The notes under the pieces are model-generated. The model was given only the letters and a program-made list of their open reading frames with translations, was not told the origin of the DNA and did not search any database. A stretch of 7,489 bases of DNA from Paracoccaceae bacterium. GTDB lineage: Bacteria > Pseudomonadota > Alphaproteobacteria > Rhodobacterales > Rhodobacteraceae. Shown in pieces: positions 1-5,869 of the stretch; the first letter of the stretch is position 1; the number at the start of each line of letters is the position of its first letter. Position numbers and translations under genes: made by a program. The stretch spans positions 1-7,489 of the forward strand of contig SKOX01000313.1 in NCBI GenBank assembly GCA_007119835.1, read 5' to 3'.

Positions 1-472
1 CCTCGGCCTGCCCGGCGCGCGGCCGCTGCGCGTCGTCGCAGGCGGCCGGCTCCACCTGCCGGCCCGAGGACGCCTCGCCGAGAGCGCCCGGCTCTTGCCG
101 CTCCTGATCTGTCACGGGCCTCGCGCGGATGCCGGCCACCGCGCGGCCTGGGCCGCTGCGGGCGCCGAACTCGCCGAGATCCCCGGCGACCCGGACGGCC
201 AGATGGACATCCGCGCCATGCTGGCGCTGCTCGGCGCGCGTGGTCTTAGCCGCGTGTTCTGCGAAGGCGGTGGCCAACTCGCGGCGAGCCTCGTCACGGC
301 CGGCCTCGTCGACGAAATCGTGACCTACGCCGCCGGCGTCGTCCTCGGCGCCGACGGCCGTCCCGCCACCGGCCGTCTCGGGCTGCAGACGCTCGCCGAG
401 GCGCCGCGCTACCGCCTCGCCGACGTCCGGCGCACCGGCGACGACCTCAGGGCGCGCTGGCTCCGGGCCTAG
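1..472 (+). CDS. ribD: RibD, bifunctional deaminase/reductase, C-terminal reductase part (5' truncated by window edge)
   Basis: The reading frame is open from base 2 to the TAG at 470-472 and gives about 156 residues, so the start and the N-terminal deaminase domain lie before the window. RibD usually has roughly 360 residues: an N-terminal zinc deaminase and a C-terminal NADPH-dependent reductase, which together convert the GTP cyclohydrolase II product to 5-amino-6-ribitylamino-uracil phosphate. What is visible fits the reductase domain: an early 'PLRVVAGGRLHLP' stretch matches the usual RVV-D-RLRLP strand, and 'FCEGGGQLAASLVTAGLVDEI' (split here as FCEGGGQLAAS and AGLVDEI) matches the conserved VEGG-x-L ... 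GLVDE motif. It is followed by a 'VVLGADG' segment like the family's P-x-LLG loop. A TTG at 95 is only an internal codon. ribE resumes about 1.67 kb downstream on the same strand, beyond two antisense genes. The stop overlaps the stop of the opposing small gene. Confidence 0.9.
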   Translation, partial: LGLPGARPLRVVAGGRLHLPARGRLAESARLLPLLICHGPRADAGHRAAWAAAGAELAEIPGDPDGQMDIRAMLALLGARGLSRVFCEGGGQLAASLVTAGLVDEIVTYAAGVVLGADGRPATGRLGLQTLAEAPRYRLADVRRTGDDLRARWLRA

Positions 473-681
473 CGCGCCGGAAGCGGGACGATCCGCGCGC
501 TGTTGCCGCGCCAGTCCTCGTCGGCCGCCGCATTCTGCGACAACGCCGGCGGCTCGGCGACGAGGCCGAGCAGCGCGGCCACGAGAACGACGCCGATACC
601 AGCGGCGCCCCAGGCGACTGGCGCGGACGGCAGGCGGGCGGGCCGGCGCGACGCGCCGGAAAGGGATGCGATATCAGCCAT
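469..681 (-). CDS. Small single-pass membrane protein, 70 aa, function unknown
   Basis: I do not recognise this protein. The predicted product has a short basic, Ser/Ala-rich N-terminus (residues 1-20, with Arg12, Arg13 and Arg16), one hydrophobic segment at about residues 21-42 (PVAWGAAG ... LLGLVA), and a polar tail of about 28 residues ending in Arg. This looks like a single membrane anchor or an uncleaved signal anchor with a short tail. The ATG at 681 is favoured because an AGGAG (691-695 on the plus strand, read in reverse) lies 9 nt upstream, and because a strong hairpin sits immediately before that. In-frame ATGs at 765 and 756 would add 28 or 25 residues, but they would place the hairpin inside coding sequence and have poorer ribosome sites. 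It lies downstream of the export lipoprotein gene on the same strand with a 100-bp gap, so co-transcription is possible but not shown. Its TAG overlaps the ribD stop. Confidence 0.55.
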   Translation of the reverse strand: MADIASLSGASRRPARLPSAPVAWGAAGIGVVLVAALLGLVAEPPALSQNAAADEDWRGNSARIVPLPAR

Positions 682-700
682 GACTTGAAACTCCTGCCAC

Positions 701-733
701 TGTTGCCCAGGGGATGTAATCCCTGGGCCAACA
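701..733 (-). promoter_or_regulatory. Strong hairpin upstream of the small membrane protein gene
   Basis: Bases 701-712 and 721-733 form a 12-bp stem: TGTTG+CCCAGGG pairs with CCCTGGG+CAACA, with a single unpaired C at 728 and an 8-base AT-rich loop (GATGTAAT, 713-720). Its base is 5 nt from the AGGAG ribosome site of the small gene. On the minus strand no T-run follows it (the next bases are GTGGCAGGAG), so it does not look like a classical intrinsic terminator for the export lipoprotein gene. It could be an mRNA-processing or stabilising structure, a translational control element, or a protein-binding palindrome. Its role is inferred; the structure itself is read directly. Confidence 0.5.
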
Positions 734-781
734 TCAGCCAAGCTAATGTTTTGCATGGCTCCCATGACGCCTTGTGATGGC

Positions 782-1963
782 TCAGTTGGTGAGACGGTCC
801 TCCAGCACCGCCACCGACCCCGCGAAGCCGACGGTGGCGCCCGCAAGCCCGATGATCCGCGACCAGGCGGCGATCGGGGCCTCGGTGACGTAGATCGTGT
901 CCTCGTCCCGGATCACGAACTCACGCGCCGACAGGAGCCCCTCGGCCCGTGTGAAGTCCATGACGTAGGCCACCCTCTGCGGCCCGACGAGGTCCGGCCG
1001 CCCGGTGACGCGCCGGGCCACCTCGGCTGCTTCGAGGCGGAAGACGAAGACGCCGGTGGGATTGGCCGAGCGCCCGTCGAGGCCACCCGCCGTCGCCAGC
1101 GCCTCGACCAGGGACATGTCGCGCTTGGTGAAGGGCAGCCGCGCCTGCCTCCCCGCGGCGCCGAGTGCGGTGAAGGCGCGCCGGTCTTCCTCGACGATGA
1201 TCCGGTCGCCGGGCCTCAGCGCCACGTCGAGGGCGGGGTCGTCGTAGAGATCCTGCAGCCAGACGACGCCGGTCTCGGAGCCGCGCTGCATCCGCACCTG
1301 CGCGACGTCGGGCAGGAGCGTGACGCCGCCTGCCCGGGCCAGCATCGCCGACAGCCGCCGCGTCGCCTGGTCGATCGGGTAGACGCCGGCCTCGCTCACA
1401 CCCCCGAGCACGCTGACCGCCGCCCCGTCGCCTGCCGCCCGGCGCACCTCGACCTGCGGGTCGGGCGTGTGGGCCGCGAGTGCTTCGGTGACGGCCCGGC
1501 GCAGTTCCTCCGGCCGCCTGCCGGCGGCGCGCAGCCGCCCGGCATAGGGCACGAAGATCATGCCGCTCTCGTCGACCTGGATCTCCTGCAGCACCGCGAC
1601 GCGCTGCCCGACCCCGGCGAGGACGCCGACATCGACGTTCTCCCACACCGTGAGCGACACGACGTCTCCCGGCGCGAAAGTCTCCGCCGAGACCAGCGGC
1701 GCGCCGACGAAGCCCGGCCCGAGGAGCAGGGGCTCGACGAAACGCGCGGCGGCTGCCACCGACAGGTCGACCGGCACGATCAGGAGCCCGCTGTCCGCCC
1801 GCGCGCCGGCCGCCATGATCTCGCCCGCCGTCGGGCCCGAGCGGGGCAGCGTGCAGCCGGCGAGGGCGAGGGCGAGGGTCGCGAGGACGGCCGTCCGCAG
1901 GGCCGCGGCCAGACCGCGCACCGCGAGGCGCCCCTCACTCCGACGAAGGTCCTGCATCGACAT
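782..1963 (-). CDS. Polysaccharide export outer-membrane lipoprotein, Wza/BexD/KpsD-like
   Basis: A 393-residue protein of the outer-membrane polysaccharide exporters that form the exit pore for capsule or exopolysaccharide. It begins with a basic N-terminus and a hydrophobic segment (about residues 18-36) ending in a lipobox, LALAGC, with Cys37 as the predicted lipidated residue. The Poly_export domain covers about residues 93-175 (FAPGDVVSLTVWE, then VDESGMIFVPYAGRLRAAGR). Two SLBB-type repeats follow: 182-258 (VSVLGGVSEAGVYPID ... LRPGDRIIVEE) and about 262-310 (LVEALATAGGLDG). The C-terminal part, with 'FVIRDEDTIYVTEAP' near 349-363 and a hydrophobic helix at about 369-387, resembles BexD/CtrA-type exporters, whose last helix contributes to the outer-membrane barrel. 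Start: GGGG lies only 3 nt before the ATG at 1963 but 9 nt before the ATG at 1957, so residue 3 may be the true start. No other polysaccharide gene is in view. It is antisense to the rib genes and diverges from ribE. Confidence 0.85.
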   Translation of the reverse strand: MSMQDLRRSEGRLAVRGLAAALRTAVLATLALALAGCTLPRSGPTAGEIMAAGARADSGLLIVPVDLSVAAAARFVEPLLLGPGFVGAPLVSAETFAPGDVVSLTVWENVDVGVLAGVGQRVAVLQEIQVDESGMIFVPYAGRLRAAGRRPEELRRAVTEALAAHTPDPQVEVRRAAGDGAAVSVLGGVSEAGVYPIDQATRRLSAMLARAGGVTLLPDVAQVRMQRGSETGVVWLQDLYDDPALDVALRPGDRIIVEEDRRAFTALGAAGRQARLPFTKRDMSLVEALATAGGLDGRSANPTGVFVFRLEAAEVARRVTGRPDLVGPQRVAYVMDFTRAEGLLSAREFVIRDEDTIYVTEAPIAAWSRIIGLAGATVGFAGSVAVLEDRLTN

Positions 1964-2056
1964 GAGCCCCTTTGCGCCGTCTCTCTGCGGCTTTTCCCGG
2001 ACCTTAGCGCCTCTCTTCGCCCGGGGCCAGCGCGTCGGCGGTGCCGGGACGCGGAT

Positions 2057-2075
2057 GCGCCGCCGCCTGCGGCGC
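2057..2075 (+). other. GC-rich hairpin in the ribE leader / divergent intergenic region
   Basis: GCGCCGC (2057-2063) and GCGGCGC (2069-2075) are perfect inverted copies around a 5-base loop. It lies in the 179-bp region between the divergent export lipoprotein gene and ribE. At this GC content a 7-bp stem can arise by chance, so a function is only possible. Confidence 0.3.
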
Positions 2076-2096
2076 GCTCGCCACGACCCTTGCCGA

Positions 2097-2124
2097 GCCG
2101 CCGCACCGGGACTAGGACGGCGGC
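2097..2124 (+). other. Inverted repeat directly before the ribE ribosome site
   Basis: GCCGCCG (2097-2103) pairs perfectly with CGGCGGC (2118-2124), enclosing a 14-base loop. The right arm abuts the Shine-Dalgarno-like AAGGGAGG at 2125-2132. It might influence ribE translation, but it has none of the conserved boxes of the FMN riboswitch and may be a by-product of high GC. Confidence 0.3.
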
Positions 2125-2142
2125 AAGGGAGGCGACGGCGTC

Positions 2143-2760
2143 ATGTTCACCGGCATCATCACCGATATCGGCACGGTTCTCGCGCTCGAGGACCGGGGCG
2201 ATCTCAGGGCGCGGATCGGGTGCGCCTACCCGGCCGCGAGCCTGGCGATCGGCGCGTCGGTCGCCTGCGACGGGGTCTGCCTCACGGTCGTCGAGCGCGG
2301 CACCACGGCGGAGGGCCGGGACTGGTTCGCCGTCGACGTCTCGGCCGAGACCGTGGCCAAGACCAACATCCGCCACGGCCGCACCGCCTGGGCGCCCGGG
2401 CGCCGGGTCAATCTCGAGCGCGCGCTCCGGGTCGGCGACGAACTCGGAGGGCACATTGTCTCCGGCCACATCGACGGCACAGCCGAGGTGACCGCGGCGC
2501 GGCCCGAAGGCGACAGCGTCCGCCTCGCCTTCCGCGTCGATCCCGCGCTCGCCGGCTTCATCGCGCCGAAGGGCTCGGTGGCCCTCAACGGCACCTCGCT
2601 GACCGTCAACGAGGTCGAGGGCGCCACCTTCGGCGTCAACCTCATCCCGCACACGCGCGCCTCGACGACATGGGACGACGTGGAGCCCGGCGACCGCGTC
2701 AACATCGAGATCGACACGCTCGCCCGCTACGTCGCCCGGCTCCGGGAGATGGAAACCTGA
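2143..2760 (+). CDS. ribE: Riboflavin synthase, alpha subunit type
   Basis: This 205-residue protein catalyses the last riboflavin step, the dismutation of two 6,7-dimethyl-8-ribityllumazine molecules to riboflavin plus the pyrimidine that RibH reuses. It begins with the invariant MFTGII and has the two tandem lumazine-binding barrels expected of the family. The first barrel (about 1-95) carries ASVACDGVCLTV at 39-50, the counterpart of the usual S-I-A-V-N-G-x-C-LTV motif. The second (about 96-200) opens with GDELGGHIVSGHIDG (98-112) and repeats the motif as GSVALNGTSLTVNEV (144-158). Length is normal for the family. The ATG at 2143 has AAGGGAGG 10 nt upstream and gives the conserved N-terminus, so the start is secure. 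Some databases call this gene ribC. It heads the plus-strand block after the antisense insertion, followed by a 163-bp gap to ribB. Confidence 0.96.
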   Translation: MFTGIITDIGTVLALEDRGDLRARIGCAYPAASLAIGASVACDGVCLTVVERGTTAEGRDWFAVDVSAETVAKTNIRHGRTAWAPGRRVNLERALRVGDELGGHIVSGHIDGTAEVTAARPEGDSVRLAFRVDPALAGFIAPKGSVALNGTSLTVNEVEGATFGVNLIPHTRASTTWDDVEPGDRVNIEIDTLARYVARLREMET

Positions 2761-2807
2761 GCGCCGCGCCAGGCATCGGCCGCGATAGCGGGCACGGGAC
2801 GGGAGCG

Positions 2808-2840
2808 GGCCGGCGCCACATTGCGGGAAACCTGCCGGCC
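2808..2840 (+). other. Inverted repeat in the ribE-ribB intergenic region
   Basis: GGCCGGC (2808-2814) and GCCGGCC (2834-2840) are perfect inverted copies around 19 bases. Within that loop, GCGGG-AAA-CCTGC (2823-2835) could fold as a competing small hairpin using a G-U pair. The 163-bp gap (2761-2923) holds no convincing gene and no FMN riboswitch boxes. No T-run follows, so a terminator is not supported. A processing site or leader structure for ribB is possible. Confidence 0.3.
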
Positions 2841-2923
2841 GGACGACGCTTCACAGCCCCCTGACCCGCTGGCCTTCACGCTCCGCCTGCGCTATCCGGG
2901 CGGCTCCCGAGCTGAGAGAACCG

Positions 2924-4036
2924 ATGACGGACATGAGCCCTCCGAGCTACGCCGATGCCATCTCCCCCATCGAGGAGATCATCGAGGACGCGCGCAACGG
3001 GCGCATGTTCATTCTCGTCGACCACGAGGACCGGGAGAACGAAGGCGACCTCGTCATTCCCGCCCAGATGTGCACGCCGAACGCCATCAACTTCATGGCG
3101 ACCCACGGCCGCGGGCTGATCTGCCTCACGCTGCCCGGCGACCGGCTCGACGCGCTCGGCCTGCCGCTCATGGCCTCGTCGAACTCCTCGCGCCACGAGA
3201 CCGCGTTCACCGTCTCGATCGAGGCGCGTGAGGGTGTCACGACCGGCATCTCCGCCCACGACCGCGCCCGCACCGTGGCCGTGGCGATCGACCCGCGCTC
3301 CGGCGCGCAGGACATCGCGACGCCCGGCCACATCTTCCCGCTCCGCGCCCGCGATGGCGGCGTCCTCGTGCGCGCCGGCCACACCGAGGCCGCCGTCGAC
3401 ATCGCCCGGCTCGCCGGCCTCAACCCGTCCGGCGTGATCTGCGAGATCATGAACGACGACGGCTCGATGGCGCGGCTCCCCGACCTCGTCGCCTTCGCCC
3501 AGCGCCACGCGCTGAAGATCGGCACGATCTCCGACCTGATCGCCTACCGCCGCCGCCACGACAATCTCGTGCGCGAGACCGCGAGCCGGAGCGTCGCCTC
3601 CGAATACGGCGGCACCTGGCAGCTTCGGGTGTTCACCGACCAGGCCGGCGGCGGCGAGCACCTGGTGCTGACCAAGGGCGACGTCACCAGCCCCGAGCCG
3701 GTCCTCGTCCGCATGCACCCGATCAATCCGATCGACGACCTGCTCGCGATCCACCCCGAGCGGGCGCACCAGCTGCGCGACGCGATGCAGATGATCGCGC
3801 GCGAGGGCCGCGGCGTCGTCGTCGTGCTGCGCGACGTCGGCATGAAGCTCGAGATCGGCGACCACGTCTCGCCCCAGCGCCTGCGCCAGTACGGCATCGG
3901 CGCCCAGATCCTGAGTGCGCTCGGGCTGCACGACCTGATCGTGCTCACCAACTCGCCGGGCCTCAAGCCGGTCGGCCTCGAAGGCTACGGCCTGTCGATC
4001 GTCGATACCCGTCCCATCCGCTTTCCGGAGACCTGA
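2924..4036 (+). CDS. ribB: 3,4-dihydroxy-2-butanone 4-phosphate synthase with degenerate GTP cyclohydrolase II-like C-terminus (RibBX type)
   Basis: This 370-residue protein makes the four-carbon unit of riboflavin from ribulose 5-phosphate. Residues 1 to about 205 form a complete DHBP synthase: DHEDRENEGDLVIPA (33-47, acidic metal-binding loop), MATHGRGLICL (58-68), GVTTGISAHDRA (104-115), PGHIFPLRA (134-142), GHTEAAVDIARLAGL (152-166, metal-binding His153) and GVICEIMNDDG (170-180). Residues of about 206-370 are clearly descended from GTP cyclohydrolase II: EHLVLTKGD (245-253), VLVRMH (260-265), AREGRG (292-297), then YGIGAQILSALGL and LTNSP. This half has no cysteine at all, so the zinc triad is lost, and the usual RQEGRGIGL segment reads RDVGMKLEI (303-311). 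This is the pattern of the RibBX variant known in Proteobacteria, in which the tail is not a functional RibA. Start: ATG 2924 follows GAGAGAA; ATG 2933 is an alternative. The gene ends 2 bp before ribH. Confidence 0.93.
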   Translation: MTDMSPPSYADAISPIEEIIEDARNGRMFILVDHEDRENEGDLVIPAQMCTPNAINFMATHGRGLICLTLPGDRLDALGLPLMASSNSSRHETAFTVSIEAREGVTTGISAHDRARTVAVAIDPRSGAQDIATPGHIFPLRARDGGVLVRAGHTEAAVDIARLAGLNPSGVICEIMNDDGSMARLPDLVAFAQRHALKIGTISDLIAYRRRHDNLVRETASRSVASEYGGTWQLRVFTDQAGGGEHLVLTKGDVTSPEPVLVRMHPINPIDDLLAIHPERAHQLRDAMQMIAREGRGVVVVLRDVGMKLEIGDHVSPQRLRQYGIGAQILSALGLHDLIVLTNSPGLKPVGLEGYGLSIVDTRPIRFPET

Positions 4037-4038
4037 CG

Positions 4039-4575
4039 ATGGCCGCCCCGACTGAAAAGGGCCTCGCCCCACCCGTCTTCGACCGTCCGACCCGGCTCCT
4101 CCTGGTCGTGGCGCCGTTCTACCGCGACATCGCCGACATGCTGACGGCCGGCGCGCGCGCCGCGGTCGCGGCCGCCCGCGCCCAGGTCGAGACGATCGAG
4201 GTGCCGGGGGCGCTCGAGCTGCCGACCGCGATCCGCCTCGCCTCCCGCTCGGGCGACTTCGACGGCTTCGTGGCGCTCGGCTGCGTCATCCGCGGCGAGA
4301 CGACCCATTATGAGACCGTCTGCAACGACTCCTCCCGCGGCCTGACGCTGCTGGGGCTCGAGGGGCTGGCGATCGGCAACGGCATCCTCACCGTCGAGAA
4401 CCGCGCCCAGGCCGAGGTCCGCGCCGATCCCGCCCGCATGAACAAGGGCGGCGGCGCCGCCGAGGCCGCCCTGCACCTCATCGCCCTCGCCCGCCGGTTC
4501 GCGCCGCGGCACCGCGCGCTGCCCGACAGCGGCATCCGCCTCGCGGGCGATCCCGTCGGCAGCGAAAGGGCCTGA
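4039..4575 (+). CDS. ribH: 6,7-dimethyl-8-ribityllumazine synthase
   Basis: A 178-residue protein that condenses the RibD-derived pyrimidine with the RibB product to give lumazine. Family members usually assemble as pentamers or 60-mers. The motifs are complete: a substrate-contacting Phe27 in VVAPFYRD, PGALELP (56-62), GCVIRGETTHYETVCNDSSRG (81-101; shown here as separate pieces GCVIRGETTH and YETVCNDSSRG) with His90 as the expected acid/base residue, IGNGILTVEN (112-121) and NKGGGAAEAAL (135-145). At 178 residues it is somewhat longer than the typical 150-160. The extra length is a short N-terminal extension (about 16 residues) and a C-terminal tail after residue 154 rich in Arg/Pro/Gly. 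ATG 4039 has GGAG at 4027-4030 and lies 2 bp after the ribB stop, which suggests translational coupling. Confidence 0.96.
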   Translation: MAAPTEKGLAPPVFDRPTRLLLVVAPFYRDIADMLTAGARAAVAAARAQVETIEVPGALELPTAIRLASRSGDFDGFVALGCVIRGETTHYETVCNDSSRGLTLLGLEGLAIGNGILTVENRAQAEVRADPARMNKGGGAAEAALHLIALARRFAPRHRALPDSGIRLAGDPVGSERA

Positions 4576-4579
4576 CGCC

Positions 4580-5050
4580 ATGAGCCGCCATTCCCCCGCC
4601 GCCCGCGCCCGCCGCTCGGCCGCCCGCCTCTACGCCGTCCAGGCGCTCTTCCAGATGGAGGCGGCCGGCAGCGGCCTCGACGCCGTGCGCGAGGAGTTCG
4701 AGACCCACCGCCTCGGCCTCGAGATCGACGGCGAGAGCTACGGCGACCCGGACCTCGACCACTTCCGCACCGTCCTGCACGAGGCGGTCAACCACCAGGC
4801 GCGCATCGACCAGCTGACCGACCGGGCGCTCGTCGCCAAGTGGCCGATCGACCGCATCGACCCGACGCTGCGCGCGCTCTTCCGGGCGGCCGGCGCCGAG
4901 ATCGTCGCGCTCGACACGCCCGCGAAGGTCATCATCGCCGAATACATCGCCGTCGCCCGCGCCTTCTTCCCCGAGGGCCGCGAGCAGAAGTTCGTGAACG
5001 CCGTCCTCGACCACATGGCGCGCGAGGCGAGGCCGGAGGCCTTCGCGTGA
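4580..5050 (+). CDS. nusB: Transcription antitermination factor NusB
   Basis: A 156-residue all-helical RNA-binding protein that, with NusE (S10), binds boxA RNA and supports antitermination on rRNA operons. Family features seen: an Arg-rich N-terminus leading into ARLYAVQALFQME (15-27), the WPIDRIDPTLRALFRAAGAEI segment (88-108; the W-x-I-x-R-I and LR-A-EI pattern), TPAKVIIAEYIAVARAFF (113-130) and the C-terminal KFVNAVLDHMA (137-147). Length is slightly above the usual 135-150 because of an insertion around residues 46-58. ATG 4580 lies 4 bp after the ribH stop, and AAAGGG (4565-4570) inside the end of ribH serves as ribosome site. The ribH-nusB order is conserved in many bacteria. The last bases overlap the start of the next gene. 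Confidence 0.95.
   Translation: MSRHSPAARARRSAARLYAVQALFQMEAAGSGLDAVREEFETHRLGLEIDGESYGDPDLDHFRTVLHEAVNHQARIDQLTDRALVAKWPIDRIDPTLRALFRAAGAEIVALDTPAKVIIAEYIAVARAFFPEGREQKFVNAVLDHMAREARPEAFA
5035..5039 (+). promoter_or_regulatory. Ribosome binding site for the GTG-start membrane protein
   Basis: GGAGG sits 7 nt before the GTG at 5047, inside the end of nusB. It supports that GTG as the start, in place of an ATG far upstream within nusB. Confidence 0.7.
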
Positions 5051-5841
5051 GCAAGGGCGGCCCGTGGGGCGGCGGCGGGCCGGCCCGATCGGCACCGCCG
5101 CTCGGCGTGCTCCGCCTGCTCGGCGACACGCTCCGGCTCCTCGGCGCGCATTTCTTCTTCCTGTTCCCGATCGCGTTCGTCCCCTCCCTCGCCCTCGTCG
5201 CCATCGAGGTGGCCACCGGCGCGGGCGAGCCGATCGCGTTCGACCCGGAAACCGGGGCGCCGCCGCCGGACCTCAGCGTCGGGCCGTTCCTGGTCTCCTT
5301 CCTGCTCAACGTGATGGTCGCGAGCGTGATCTCGGGCGTCATGTGCCTCGCCGCGCTCGACGCCGTCATCGGCAAGCGCCACACCATCCGCGAGTATCTC
5401 GGCCAGACCCTGCGGCACCTCGCCCCGATCGTGGTGCTCGGGACGATCCTCTACATCCTCGCCGGCATCGGCCTCGTGCTGTTCATCCTGCCGGGCCTCT
5501 ACGTGCTCGCCCGCTACTGGCCGTGGATCGCGACGATCGTCTTCGAGGACACGGGCTGGTCCGGCTTCTCCCGCGCGCAGGAACTGACCGAGGGCTACCG
5601 CCTGCCGCTGATCGGCGCCATCGCGCTGTTCGGCCTGCTCGGCGTGGTCATCCTGGTCTTCCTGATGCCGTTCGCCGCGCTCGGCGCCGAGGCGGGGTTC
5701 GTGCTGCAGATTCCGATCGCCGCCGCCGTCTCCGCGATCTTCTACGCGTTGATCGCGGTGTTCATCGCCATGGTCTATGCGCGGCTGCGGGAGATCAAGG
5801 AAGGCATGTCGCCCGCCGACATCGCCGCGACCGTCGAGTGA
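5047..5841 (+). CDS. Multi-pass inner-membrane protein, YciC / GPDPase-membrane-domain-like, 264 aa
   Basis: The start chosen is GTG 5047, which overlaps the nusB stop as GTGA and has GGAGG 7 nt upstream; the next in-frame upstream starts lie inside nusB. The product begins with a Gly/Pro-rich cytoplasmic segment (1-20), then has about five hydrophobic stretches: roughly 34-55, 80-106, 125-157 (ending in FILPGLYVLARYWPWI), 187-211 and 217-244. It ends in a charged tail (RLREIKEGMSPADIA). The pattern LPGLYVLARYWPWIATIVFED-x3-G followed by RAQELTEGYR (given here in parts: residues 148-167 and 176-185) resembles membrane domains found in YciC-like and glycerophosphodiester phosphodiesterase-associated proteins. 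That match is by eye; no enzymatic motif is present and the function is unknown. The tight overlap implies coupled translation with nusB. The stop lies in the left arm of a convergent inverted repeat. Confidence 0.8.
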   Translation: MSKGGPWGGGGPARSAPPLGVLRLLGDTLRLLGAHFFFLFPIAFVPSLALVAIEVATGAGEPIAFDPETGAPPPDLSVGPFLVSFLLNVMVASVISGVMCLAALDAVIGKRHTIREYLGQTLRHLAPIVVLGTILYILAGIGLVLFILPGLYVLARYWPWIATIVFEDTGWSGFSRAQELTEGYRLPLIGAIALFGLLGVVILVFLMPFAALGAEAGFVLQIPIAAAVSAIFYALIAVFIAMVYARLREIKEGMSPADIAATVE

Positions 5842-5869
5842 CGCCGCGCGCGTCGGCCTGGCGTCACTC
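5836..5869. terminator. Inverted repeat between convergent genes; candidate bidirectional terminator
   Basis: GAGTGACGCC (5836-5845) and GGCGTCACTC (5860-5869) are perfect 10-bp inverted copies around a 14-base loop (5846-5859). The arms contain both stop codons: the membrane protein and rpoH each end in GAG TGA followed by CGCC. A hairpin at the point where two convergent genes meet is the classic place for a shared terminator. There is no T-run on either side, so it departs from the canonical intrinsic form and may instead work with Rho or as a 3'-end protecting structure. Confidence 0.55.

Noticed and set aside
746..2491. Long plus-strand open frame (581 codons) over the export lipoprotein gene
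   Set aside because: It is opposite the well-supported minus-strand exporter with lipobox and SLBB motifs. Its product is Arg/Pro/Asp-rich with no family pattern and runs into ribE in another frame; long antisense frames are expected in such GC-rich DNA.
2761..2923. FMN riboswitch before ribB
   Set aside because: None of the conserved RFN boxes could be found by eye in the ribE-ribB gap.
2821..3231. Plus-strand frame overlapping the start of ribB in another frame
   Set aside because: Low-complexity Arg/His/Pro-rich product, no ribosome site, and most of it is the +1-shifted reading of ribB.
2876..4072. Long minus-strand open frame (398 codons) opposite ribB
   Set aside because: It mirrors the ribB coding region and has low-complexity composition typical of shadow frames. 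RibB on the plus strand has complete family motifs.
4840..5046. Upstream ATG start for the membrane protein, inside nusB
   Set aside because: The added N-terminal 69 residues are an Arg-rich out-of-frame reading of nusB. GTG 5047 with GGAGG and the GTGA overlap is far better.
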